Shown here: positions 45,667 to 53,779 of the stretch, piece after piece
Layout: every line of letters begins with the position of its first letter
Numbering within the stretch: the stretch's first letter is position 1
DNA from: Lysobacter sp. Root916
GTDB taxonomy: Bacteria > Pseudomonadota > Gammaproteobacteria > Xanthomonadales > Xanthomonadaceae
Direction of reading: 5' to 3'
Length of the DNA: 64,000 bases
Assembly (NCBI RefSeq): GCF_001429785.1
Contig: NZ_LMJF01000014.1
Location: forward strand, 221,565 to 285,564
Notes under the pieces: generated by a model
The model's input: the letters and a program-made list of their open reading frames with translations, nothing else
Databases searched by the model: none
What the model was told of the DNA's origin: nothing
Made by a program: the position numbers and the translations under genes

Positions 45667-45669
45667 CGC

Positions 45670-45708
45670 GACGATGCGGTTCGCCTAAGGCTCACCGCAT
45701 CCTACGAC
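45670..45708. repeat. family B palindromic repeat
   Basis: CGACGATGCGGTTCGCCTAA then GGCTCACCGCATCCTACG; GCGGT and ACCGC arms. Same as the right half of the units at 55782 and 63620. Confidence 0.85.
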
Positions 45709-45805
45709 CCGTGCTCTTCCCGCCCCTCCCGTGCTTTTCCTCCCCCTTTGGAAAAGGGGGATTGAGGGGGATTTGCTTTGCTCGCGACGATGCCGTCGCG
45801 GCGAA

Positions 45806-46825
45806 TCAGTCGACGACGGCCGCCAATGCCGGTTCGCGGCGCACGAGCGTGTCGACCCAGGCCACGCCTTCGGCGATTTCGTCGGCGTGGCGTTGCATCG
45901 CCAACGCCAGGTCGTGGGCGCGGTCGTCCGCGCTGTAATCGTGGGTCTGCGCTTTGGAGTAACGGCCCCAGGCCGGTGAGGCCAGCGCTTGCGCCACGCC
46001 CTGCGGGTCCAGACTCAGATGCGTCGCCAGACGCTGCAAGCTGGCTTCGGGCTGGGTGAGCAAGGTTTCGAAATCCAGGCGCAGCACGCGCGCGGCGTGT
46101 TCGCCGCCCGCATGCGCGGCGAAGCGCACGCGCTCGGCCAGCCAGCCCATCGCGCATTGCTGCGGCAACGACAAGGCGTGCAGCGCCGCATCGGCGGCGT
46201 GCCCGCGCGCCTGCAGATCGCGCAGGCGTTCGCCGGCGGCGCTGGCGGCGTCGAGCACCGAGGCCGGCGATTTCAGCAAGGTCGCCAGGTACGGACGCAA
46301 GGGCATGTCCAGCAGCACCGCGCGCGCGTCGCCGCAAGCGTTCAACAGCGGCGCGATCAGGCCGTTGCAGCCGCTGGTGGCCTTGATCACGCTGCGTGTC
46401 TGCGGCGGCAGCGCGCGGCTCCAGTTGCCCCACAGCGCGCGCAGCAACTGCGGCGCTTCAGTGTCGGACAGGCGCGAATCGGGCCGGCCGAGTTGCGGCC
46501 AGGCTTCGGCCAGCGTGCGCAACGGCAGCGGTTCGCGCAGGCCCTGCACCTGCGGCCAGGCGCTGAGTACGCGACTGAGCAGGGTCGAGCCGCAATGGCC
46601 GATGTGGAAGATCGCATCGGCCTGGGGACCGCCCTGCGCGAGCGCGGGCGGCAACGAGTCCAGCGGCATCCAACCGCCCTCGGCATTCGCCGGCAAGGCG
46701 CGATCGTCGAGGAAGGCGGCCTGCGCGCGTTGTTGCGCGTTCAAGCGCAGCCACAGCACGCGACGACCGACCAGGTCGAGCTTGAACGGCAGGAACTCGG
46801 GGAGGTCGGCGGGGCTGGCGCTCAT
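45806..46825 (-). CDS. sulfotransferase-like P-loop protein
   Basis: A 339-residue protein. IFHIGHCGSTLLSRVL (73-88) matches the PAPS-binding loop of the sulfotransferase superfamily, with a later RVLRLDFETLLTQPEASLQR like the family's 3'-phosphate block. No membrane anchor. Substrate unknown; some related proteins occur next to PKHD dioxygenases as modifiers. ATG at 46825 has no strong ribosome site. Confidence 0.72.
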   Translation of the reverse strand: MSASPADLPEFLPFKLDLVGRRVLWLRLNAQQRAQAAFLDDRALPANAEGGWMPLDSLPPALAQGGPQADAIFHIGHCGSTLLSRVLSAWPQVQGLREPLPLRTLAEAWPQLGRPDSRLSDTEAPQLLRALWGNWSRALPPQTRSVIKATSGCNGLIAPLLNACGDARAVLLDMPLRPYLATLLKSPASVLDAASAAGERLRDLQARGHAADAALHALSLPQQCAMGWLAERVRFAAHAGGEHAARVLRLDFETLLTQPEASLQRLATHLSLDPQGVAQALASPAWGRYSKAQTHDYSADDRAHDLALAMQRHADEIAEGVAWVDTLVRREPALAAVVD

Positions 46826-46919
46826 GCGCGGCGAAGGACGGTAGCGGGAACCAGAGCAGTGTAGGCGATGCGTCCGAGCCCTAGCAGCCGCCGCGGCGCG
46901 GCGGCGTGCGCGTACCGCC

Positions 46920-49433
46920 CTAGGTCCCGCGCGGCTTGGCGCGATGGGTCGCCGTCGCGGTCCAGGGATCGTCGGGCCAGGGGTGCTTGGGATAGCGGCC
47001 CTTCATTTCCTTCTTCACTTCCGGATAGGTGCGCTCCCAGAAGCCCTTCAAGTCCTGAGTGACCTGCAAAGGCCGGCCCGCGGGCGACAGCAGATGCAGC
47101 GTCAGCGGCACCCGACCGTCGGCGACGCGCGGCGTGTCGGCCAGGCCGAACAGCTCCTGCAGCTTGACCGCCAGCACCGGCGCGGCGGCGCCGCCTTCCT
47201 CTTCGTAGGCATAGTCGATGCGGCGCTCCATGCCCGAGGGCACGACGATGCGGGTCGGCGCGAGCGCGTCGATGCGCTGGCGCAACGACCAGTCCAGGCG
47301 CGAGCGCAGGGCGTCGCCGAGTTCGCTTTCGCTGAGCGCGTCCAGGCGGGTCTTGCCGGACAGGGCCGGCTTCAGCCAGTCGTCCAGATCGGCCATGAGC
47401 GCGGCGTCGGACAGGTCCGGCAGGCCCTGCTCGCCGGCCAGTTCCGGCAGCCAGGCGCGCAAGCTGCGCACGCGCGCGCGCCATTGGCTGAGCGATTCGG
47501 TCCAGGGCAAGGCGTCCAGGCCGAGCTGACGCACCGCATCGACCAACGCATCGGCGTAGCGCGACGGATCCGGCCGCGCGAGCGGGCGGCTGTCGATCAC
47601 GATGCGGTCGTAGCGGCGCTCGCGCACCGCCGCGATCGCGCGCGCGTTGGCGTCCCAGACCACCCGGTCCTCGCTGACGAAGCGCTGCGGGAATTCGCGT
47701 TCCAGACGTGACTCGTCCAGCGGCGCGGCGCGCAGCACGCGCGCGTCGCGCGCGTCGTCGCGCAGTTCGCTGATCACCAGCCAACGTTCGCCGTACACCG
47801 CGCTGTCGTCGAACAAGCGCGCGCTGCGGCCGTTGGCGAGCTGATAGCGGTAGGGATCGCTGGGGTGTTGACGCGCGATGCGGTCGGGGAAGGCGTGCAG
47901 CAGCAGGTCGCCGAGCGCGTGCGACGGCACCTGCGACGGCGGCGCGCGGTCCAGACGCAGGCGCCGGCGCCATTGCTTGCTGGCCTGATCCAGCGCGGCC
48001 AGCGCCGAACGCGAGGCCTCGGCCGGCGCGCGCCCGGCGCGGAACGCGGCCAGCGCCTGCCAGCGCGCGGCCAGCGCATCGCCGCCGCTGCGCAGCGGAT
48101 CGCGCGCTTCGATCAGCGCGGCCAGATCGCAAGCCAGGGCGCGTTCGTTCGCATCGCTGGGCGCCAGCAACATCGCGGCCAGACGCGGATGCGTGCCCAG
48201 CGCCAGCACACGCCGTCCGAACGCGGTGATCGCGCCGCCGTCGAGCGCGCCCAGGCGCTGCAGCAGTTCGCGCGCGGCGGCCAGGGCGCCGCCCGGCGGC
48301 GCGTCGAGGAAACGCAACGAGGCATCGCCCCACGCAGCCAGCTCCAAGGCCAGTCCGGCCAGTTCGACCTGGGCGATCTCGGGCCGGCGCTGCGGTTCCA
48401 GGCGCTGCGATTCCGGCCACAGACGATAGGCCCAGCCTTCGGCGACGCGGCCGGCGCGACCGGCGCGCTGGTCGGCCGAGGCCTGCGCGATCGCGACCAC
48501 GTCCAGGCGCGCGAAACCGCTGTTGGGGTCGTAGCGCGGCTCGCGCGCCAGGCCGGCATCGATCACCACGCGCACGCCGGGCAGGGTCACGCTGGATTCG
48601 GCGACGTTGGTGGCCAGCACCACCCGGCGGCGGCCGTCGGGATCGGGCTGCAACACGCGCGACTGTTGTTCGACCGGCAGTTCGCCGTGCAGGGCCAGCA
48701 CATCGACGCCGCGCAGCGTCTCGCTGGTCTGCAGCGCGGCGTCGACGCGCGCGATCTCGCGCTGGCCGGGCAGGAACACCAGCACGTCGCCGGGGTGCTG
48801 GCCCAGGGCCTGCTCGACCGCGCGCCGGGTCTGGTGTTCGAGTTTCTCGTCGCGGCGCGCGGGATGGTGGGCGATGTTCACCGGATAGCTGCGGCCGGCG
48901 CTGCTCAGGCGCGGCGCGTCCAGGAACTGGGCCAGGCGTTCGCCGTCCAGGGTCGCCGACATCACCACGATGCGCAGGTCCTCGCGCAGCGCGGCCTGCA
49001 CGTCCAGGGCCAGGGCCAGGCCGAGGTCGGCGGCCAGATGACGTTCGTGGAATTCGTCGAACAGCAGCGCGCCCACGCCGTCCAGGGTCGGATCGTCCTG
49101 GATCATGCGGGTGAGGATGCCCTCGGTGACGACCTCGATGCGGGTGCGCGCGGAAATCTGGTTCTCGAAGCGGATGCGGTAGCCCACGGTCTCGCCGGCG
49201 GCCTCGCCGCGCTGGCGCGCCATGAACTGCGCGGCCGCGCGCGCCGCGACCCGGCGCGGTTCCAGCATCACGATCTTGCGGCCCTGCAGCCAGGGCGCGT
49301 CCAGCAACGCCGGCGGCACCTGGGTGGTCTTGCCGGCGCCCGGTGGCGCCTCCAGCACCAGGCGCGGATGCGCGGCCAGACTGTCGCGTATCTGCGGCAG
49401 CAGGGAATCGATGGGGAAGACGGGCGCGGTCAC
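46920..49433 (-). CDS. hrpB: ATP-dependent helicase HrpB
   Basis: A DEAH-type helicase, 837 residues from GTG at 49433 (849 from ATG at 49469). Walker A APPGAGKTT (29-37), DEFH (125-128), then SATL and the motif VI QRAGRAGR. The HrpB-specific C-terminal region ends with TQDLKGFWERTYPEVKKEMK and KHPWPDDPW. HrpB is non-essential and its RNA target is unclear. GTG is preferred because TAPVFPIDSLLPQI is the family's N-terminus. Confidence 0.93.
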   Translation of the reverse strand: MTAPVFPIDSLLPQIRDSLAAHPRLVLEAPPGAGKTTQVPPALLDAPWLQGRKIVMLEPRRVAARAAAQFMARQRGEAAGETVGYRIRFENQISARTRIEVVTEGILTRMIQDDPTLDGVGALLFDEFHERHLAADLGLALALDVQAALREDLRIVVMSATLDGERLAQFLDAPRLSSAGRSYPVNIAHHPARRDEKLEHQTRRAVEQALGQHPGDVLVFLPGQREIARVDAALQTSETLRGVDVLALHGELPVEQQSRVLQPDPDGRRRVVLATNVAESSVTLPGVRVVIDAGLAREPRYDPNSGFARLDVVAIAQASADQRAGRAGRVAEGWAYRLWPESQRLEPQRRPEIAQVELAGLALELAAWGDASLRFLDAPPGGALAAARELLQRLGALDGGAITAFGRRVLALGTHPRLAAMLLAPSDANERALACDLAALIEARDPLRSGGDALAARWQALAAFRAGRAPAEASRSALAALDQASKQWRRRLRLDRAPPSQVPSHALGDLLLHAFPDRIARQHPSDPYRYQLANGRSARLFDDSAVYGERWLVISELRDDARDARVLRAAPLDESRLEREFPQRFVSEDRVVWDANARAIAAVRERRYDRIVIDSRPLARPDPSRYADALVDAVRQLGLDALPWTESLSQWRARVRSLRAWLPELAGEQGLPDLSDAALMADLDDWLKPALSGKTRLDALSESELGDALRSRLDWSLRQRIDALAPTRIVVPSGMERRIDYAYEEEGGAAAPVLAVKLQELFGLADTPRVADGRVPLTLHLLSPAGRPLQVTQDLKGFWERTYPEVKKEMKGRYPKHPWPDDPWTATATHRAKPRGT

Positions 49434-49508
49434 GCGCGCAAGGATACGCGGGGGCGGCGCGCTTGCCATCGCGGCGCCCGCGCCACGACGCGCCCCGCTT
49501 TCCGCTTC

Positions 49509-49603
49509 CTGTGGGAGCGGCGTAAGCCGCGATGGCTCCAGTACGCCGGGATCGCCGATTGCGTCGTGGCCGGCGCTCATCGCGGCTTACGCCGCTCCCA
49601 CAG
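49509..49603. repeat. family A REP inverted pair
   Basis: Forward arm about 49509-49535 and reverse arm about 49578-49603, cores GAGCGGCGTAAGCCGCGAT and ATCGCGGCTTACGCCGCTC. It lies between hrpB and tatD, whose starts face apart. Confidence 0.85.
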
Positions 49604-49697
49604 AAGGCACAAACAGACAGAAAGTACAGACAGGACGCCTAGAGAGCCGCGTGGCCGGCATTGCTAAACTGCGCGCCTCGCTATCGAACGCACCCTC

Positions 49698-50492
49698 ATG
49701 CAACTGCTCGACATCGGCGCCAACCTCACCCACGACAGCTTCGATCCCGACCGCGACGCGGTGCTGCAGCGCGCGCGCGCAGCCGGCGTGGCGCAAATGG
49801 TGGTGACCGGCGCCAGCCGCGAGCATTCGCCCAAGGCCCTGGCGCTGGCGCGCAAGCACCCGGGCGAGCTGTACGCCACCGCCGGCGTGCACCCGCACCA
49901 CGCCAGCGAGTACACCGCCGAATGCGACGCCGAGATGCGTGCTCTGCTCTCGCATGCCGAGGTGGTGGCGGTGGGCGAATGCGGGCTGGACTACTTCCGC
50001 GATTTCTCGCCGCGCCCGGCCCAGCGACGCGCGTTCGAGCAGCAGCTGCAGATCGCGGTCGACACGCGCAAGCCCTTGTTCCTGCACCAGCGCGACGCGC
50101 ATGCCGACTTCATGGCGACCCTGCGCAACTTCGACGGCCGGCTCGGCCCGGCGGTGGTGCACTGCTTCACCGGCACCCGCGAGGAACTGTTCGACTACCT
50201 CGATCAGGACTGGCACATCGGCATCACCGGCTGGCTTTGCGACGAACGCCGCGGCCAGCACCTGCGCGAACTGGTCAAGAACATTCCCGCCGACCGCCTG
50301 ATGATCGAGACCGACGCGCCCTATCTGCTGCCGCGCACGGTCAAGCCGGCGCCCTCGCACCGCCGCAACGAGCCGATGTACCTGGCCCACATCGTCGAGG
50401 AACTCGCGCGCGATCGCGGCGAGGACGTGGCCCTGACCGCCGCCAACAGCACCGCGACCGCGCGCGCGTTTTTCCGACTGCCGGCGCCGTAA
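49698..50492 (+). CDS. tatD: TatD-family metal-dependent hydrolase (DNase)
   Basis: A 264-residue TIM-barrel metallohydrolase. The TatD signature VGECGLDYFRDF carries Glu94; other metal and active-site blocks are LLDIGANLTHDSFD, TAGVHPHHA, LFLHQRDAH, VVHCFTG and IETDAPYLLP. TatD has 3'-5' exonuclease activity in characterised members. GCTAAACTG about 30 bp upstream resembles a -10 box. Confidence 0.93.
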   Translation: MQLLDIGANLTHDSFDPDRDAVLQRARAAGVAQMVVTGASREHSPKALALARKHPGELYATAGVHPHHASEYTAECDAEMRALLSHAEVVAVGECGLDYFRDFSPRPAQRRAFEQQLQIAVDTRKPLFLHQRDAHADFMATLRNFDGRLGPAVVHCFTGTREELFDYLDQDWHIGITGWLCDERRGQHLRELVKNIPADRLMIETDAPYLLPRTVKPAPSHRRNEPMYLAHIVEELARDRGEDVALTAANSTATARAFFRLPAP

Positions 50493-50510
50493 GCCGCGCG
50501 CCGACGGGAG

Positions 50511-50768
50511 CTAGCGCGCGCGATCGCAGGGCTCGGCCGCTGCACGCGCGAGCCGCGCCGCCTCGCCATCCACGCTCGATCCGGCCTGGGCCGCCATCGG
50601 CGGTCCCGCCGCGGCGCAGTCCACGGCTGCGTCGCAAGCGCCCGGGCGCGCGTCCGCCAAGCCCGTCGCGGGTGCCGGCGGCAGGCCCAGGCCGGCGAGC
50701 ACGAACGCCAACAGTCCCAGCCAGGGAATGCGGCGCCCGTCATCGCGCTCATTGCGCGGCGAAATCAC
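50511..50768 (-). CDS. possible small exported protein (weak)
   Basis: An 85-codon frame from GTG at 50768, overlapping the next gene's end. A hydrophobic segment WLGLLAFVLAGLGLPPAPAT could be a signal peptide; the rest is Ala/Asp-rich with two Cys. No family and no ribosome site; it may be a chance frame. Confidence 0.3.
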   Translation of the reverse strand: MISPRNERDDGRRIPWLGLLAFVLAGLGLPPAPATGLADARPGACDAAVDCAAAGPPMAAQAGSSVDGEAARLARAAAEPCDRAR

Positions 50769-51189
50769 CGCAGCCGTACCAGTTGGCGGTTTGCGCCGCG
50801 CCGGCGATCACCGCATAGGCGTGCTTCTTGCCGGCGCTGTCCAGGCAGGTCTTGCCGCTGGCGACCTTGTTGATGCGCACCACCAGTTCGCGCAACTGGC
50901 CGTTGACGTTGATGCGCCCGATCAGGGCGTAGCGGTCGGGCTGCGGTTTGATCTTCGGATCGGGGATCAGGCCGCCGTAGGCCACGCCGGCCAGTTGCGG
51001 CACCACCAGGTCGTAGCGCACGGCCTTGGCGCCGGTGTCGACGATCAGGCCCCAGCCCTGATTGCCGCCGCGGAACACCGCCGCGGGATACGAGGCGGCG
51101 ACCGGATCGGCCGAACGCACCGGCGCCGGCCAGGACGCGAGCACGCTGGCCAGACCCAGGCCGGCGATCGCGACGACGAGTACACGCAT
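50749..51189 (-). CDS. secreted hypothetical protein
   Basis: A 146-residue exported protein with a signal peptide (1-26, ending VRSA). The mature part has YPAAVFRGGNQGWGLIVDTG, NGQLRELVVRINKVASGKTC and ANWYGCGDFAAQ with two Cys. AGGAGCGCTCC precedes the ATG at 51189. The family is not recognised. Confidence 0.8.
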   Translation of the reverse strand: MRVLVVAIAGLGLASVLASWPAPVRSADPVAASYPAAVFRGGNQGWGLIVDTGAKAVRYDLVVPQLAGVAYGGLIPDPKIKPQPDRYALIGRINVNGQLRELVVRINKVASGKTCLDSAGKKHAYAVIAGAAQTANWYGCGDFAAQ

Positions 51190-51285
51190 GGAGCGCTCCT
51201 GCGGACGGCGACGGCGAGCTTGCCGTCTCCCCTTAGAACGCGCGGGCGCGGACTACGTGAATGCGTCGGCGCCGGCCACGCGCGC

Positions 51286-52191
51286 TCAGCCGATCGCGGG
51301 GGCGTCCAGCGCGGCCAGCTTGTCCGGATTGCGCATGATGTAGATGCGGGTGGCGCGGCCGTCCTGGTCGTAGGCGAACGACAGCGAGGCGGCGACGTGG
51401 CCATCGTGCTCCAGGATCACGCCGCGCGCGCCGTTGAGGTCGGACACGATCCAGCGGTACTCGCCCCAGTACTGGCGCAGGGACCCCAGCACGAAGTCCA
51501 GCACCTGCTCGCGGCCGTGCAGCACGTCCAGGCGCGTGGGCACCTTGCCGCCGCTGTCGGCGCGCAGCTCGATGTCGTCGGCCAGCAGGGCCGCGAAGTC
51601 GTCGGTGCGGCCGCTGGCGATCGCGCCCTCGAACGCGGCCAGCAACTGGTCCTGGCGCTGCTGCGGGGTGACGTGGCGCACCCCGCCTTGCTCCACGTGC
51701 GCCTTGGCGCGCGAGACCAGCTTGCGGCAGGCCGGTTCCTGCAGCTCCAGGGTGCGCGCGATCTGCGGATAGGGCATATCGAAGATCTCGTACAGCAGAT
51801 AGGCCGCGCGCTCCTTCGGCGTCAGCCGTTCCAGCAGCAGCAGGAAGGCGGTGCTCAACGATGAGGCGAGCGACAGCGCGGCCTCGGGATGATCCTCGCT
51901 GGCGCTGTGGATGGGCTCGGGCAGCCAGGAGCCGACGTAGTCGACGCGGCTGCGGTGCGCCGAGCGCAGCAGGTCGATGCTGCGCCGGGTGCAGATCGTG
52001 GTCAGCCACGCGGCCGGGTTGTCGATCGCGGCGTGATCGGCGTCCTGCCATTTCAGATAGGTGTCCTGGACCGCGTCCTCGGCGTCGGCGCGCGAGCCGA
52101 GGATGCGGTAGGCCAGGCCGATCAGCAGACCGCGCTGGCGTTCGAAGGTCGCCGCGAGCGCGGCGGCCTGCGGGTGCGAGGCCTGCGCCAT
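51286..52191 (-). CDS. ECF41-family RNA polymerase sigma factor
   Basis: A 301-residue extracytoplasmic-function sigma factor with C-terminal extension. Region 2 has DAEDAVQDTYLKWQ; the WLPEP motif follows region 2; region 4 is about 120-170. The C-terminal SnoaL-like domain (about 180-290) ends RNPDKL, the ECF41 mark; in this group the extension replaces an anti-sigma factor. It starts at 52191, overlapping the stop of the AhpD-like gene as TGATG. ECF41 factors commonly control an adjacent carboxymuconolactone decarboxylase/oxidoreductase gene, as here. Confidence 0.92.
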   Translation of the reverse strand: MAQASHPQAAALAATFERQRGLLIGLAYRILGSRADAEDAVQDTYLKWQDADHAAIDNPAAWLTTICTRRSIDLLRSAHRSRVDYVGSWLPEPIHSASEDHPEAALSLASSLSTAFLLLLERLTPKERAAYLLYEIFDMPYPQIARTLELQEPACRKLVSRAKAHVEQGGVRHVTPQQRQDQLLAAFEGAIASGRTDDFAALLADDIELRADSGGKVPTRLDVLHGREQVLDFVLGSLRQYWGEYRWIVSDLNGARGVILEHDGHVAASLSFAYDQDGRATRIYIMRNPDKLAALDAPAIG

Positions 52192-52628
52192 CAGTGCCTC
52201 GACACCTGGATGCGGTTCCACAGATTGATCATCGCCACGGTCGAAGTCAGCACGCCGATCTCATTGTCGCTGAAGTGCTGGCGCAGGCGCGCGCGCAACG
52301 GGCCCAGCTCGGTGTCGGGCTGCAGCCGGGTCAGGGCCTCGGTCCAGGCCAGCGCGGCGGCTTCGCGCGCGCTGAAGTCTGCGCGTTCGGCCCAGTCCGC
52401 CAAGGCCTGCAGGCGCTCTTCGGTTTCGCCGTCGGCGATCGCCTCGCGCGTGTGCAGCTTGATGCAGTAGTCGCAGCGGTTGATCTGCGACGCGCGCAGC
52501 TGCACCAGATGATGCAAGCCGCGCTCCAGGCCGTGACTGTCCATGGCCCGGTGCACGCTGCCCAGGGCCTGCAGCACATCGGGGATTTCGCGCTGGTAGT
52601 TGATCGCGCATGCGGCGGTGTCGTTCAT
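52191..52628 (-). CDS. carboxymuconolactone decarboxylase/AhpD-like protein
   Basis: A 145-residue AhpD-like protein with the redox motif CDYCIKLHTREA (Cys52, Cys55, His59) used for alkylhydroperoxidase or related activity. It is first in a two-gene operon with the ECF41 sigma factor, the standard ECF41 target arrangement. ATG at 52628 is taken over 52655. Confidence 0.9.
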   Translation of the reverse strand: MNDTAACAINYQREIPDVLQALGSVHRAMDSHGLERGLHHLVQLRASQINRCDYCIKLHTREAIADGETEERLQALADWAERADFSAREAAALAWTEALTRLQPDTELGPLRARLRQHFSDNEIGVLTSTVAMINLWNRIQVSRH

Positions 52629-52729
52629 AGCTTCGCTCCAGGGGCGACGGACCATTCCGTCTTACTGGAACGACGATCCAGTCCGCGCCGCTGTGACATG
52701 CGGCCGCGAACCCGTCGGCTAGGCCGCGC

Positions 52730-53227
52730 TCAGTACACCGCGAGGTCGCCGCAGCCCTGCAGCGGCGGGTCCATGCCTTCCACGCGCACGCTCACGCTGT
52801 GCTGGTGCGCGCCGTCGCCATCGTCGGTGCAGTCCTTGCGCGAGATCTCGATGATCATCGGCTTGGGGCCCTGCGCCGTGTCCAGCGCGCCGTTGAGCAC
52901 GATCAGCGAACTCGGCGCGTCCGCGGGCTGGCCCTGGTAGCGCGCATGGCCCTTTGCGCTGTAGCTGCCCGAGCCCCAGGTCAGGGCCACGCGGTGGTCC
53001 ATGTCGCCGCTGGCCTGGATGTCGACCGACCAGTGCTCGCCGAAGCCCTTGAACGCGGGCACAGGGCTGACCTTGCCGACCTGGTCGGCGCCGATCTTGC
53101 CGGCCGGGCGTTCGGCGGGCGCGAGGCGGTCCGGCGCGACCGCCGGTTCGGCCGGGGCGGCGGTGGTGGCGGCGCAGCCGGCCAAGGCCGCGCTCAGTAC
53201 GGCGGCGGACAGATAGGACAGGCGCAT
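52730..53227 (-). CDS. hypothetical lipoprotein
   Basis: A 165-residue protein with a signal peptide and lipobox LAGC (Cys18). The mature part has FGEHWSVDIQASGDMDHRVA, MIIEISRKDCTDDGDGAHQH and PPLQGCGDLAVY. The C-terminal half resembles a COG3650-type small envelope domain, but this is a guess. ATG at 53227. Confidence 0.78.
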   Translation of the reverse strand: MRLSYLSAAVLSAALAGCAATTAAPAEPAVAPDRLAPAERPAGKIGADQVGKVSPVPAFKGFGEHWSVDIQASGDMDHRVALTWGSGSYSAKGHARYQGQPADAPSSLIVLNGALDTAQGPKPMIIEISRKDCTDDGDGAHQHSVSVRVEGMDPPLQGCGDLAVY

Positions 53228-53285
53228 GCGGTCGCTCCGGGACGTTCGAGGGCGCCAGTAGAGCGCATGCCGTGTGGGCGTAGGG

Positions 53286-53579
53286 TTAACGGACGGCGGC
53301 GAGCCGGCGCGCGTCCACGGCCTGCGGCGCCAGCACGATGCGTACGCGCTGGGCGCCGGCACGCCGGCAGGCGCGGCCGACATCGGCCATCAGCCGCGCG
53401 CGCACGGCGTAGGCCTGGCCGAGGTTGTCGATGCCGGTCAGGCGCGCGACCGCCTGTTGGTCGGGCAGCGCCGGGCGCGCGCAGTCGATCGACAGCGCGT
53501 CGGCTTGCGGCGGCGTGGCGAAGGCGGGGGAGGCGGCCAGCGCGAGCGCGGCGGCCAGGGACAGGACGGTCAGCTTCAT
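53286..53579 (-). CDS. small secreted hypothetical protein
   Basis: A 97-residue exported protein with signal peptide (1-21, ending AFA). The mature part has ALSIDCARPALPDQQAVARL and VRARLMADVGRACRRAGAQR, with two Cys. No family recognised. ATG at 53579. Confidence 0.7.
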   Translation of the reverse strand: MKLTVLSLAAALALAASPAFATPPQADALSIDCARPALPDQQAVARLTGIDNLGQAYAVRARLMADVGRACRRAGAQRVRIVLAPQAVDARRLAAVR

Positions 53580-53690
53580 GGCGTAAGGTCGGTAGCGCCG
53601 GAGGGCCCGGCCCGCCCAGGCTGGCGCCGCGTCGCCGCGCGGTCTTTAGGGCGGCATGAGGAAGGTCACTGGGAAGCCCGAGGCCGCAGA

Positions 53691-53713
53691 CCTAAGCTTG
53701 GGAAAAGCTTAGG
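53691..53713. promoter_or_regulatory. 9-bp inverted repeat upstream of the CadC-like gene
   Basis: CCTAAGCTT and AAGCTTAGG flank GGGAA. It lies 67 bp before the start of the membrane regulator and could be an operator; it is too short a T run to be a terminator. Confidence 0.4.
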
Positions 53714-53779
53714 CCGCGTCAGCGCGGCCCGCGCGTAACCGTTAATGGCCCGTCCCCCGATGGTCCGCGACCGCATCAC

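Noticed and set aside
47865-49667. 600-codon plus-strand ORF opposite hrpB
   Set aside because: Antisense of the helicase core; no recognisable domain.
50321-50752. 143-codon minus-strand ORF overlapping tatD
   Set aside because: Antisense of tatD with biased Arg/Ala/Ser composition; not a gene.
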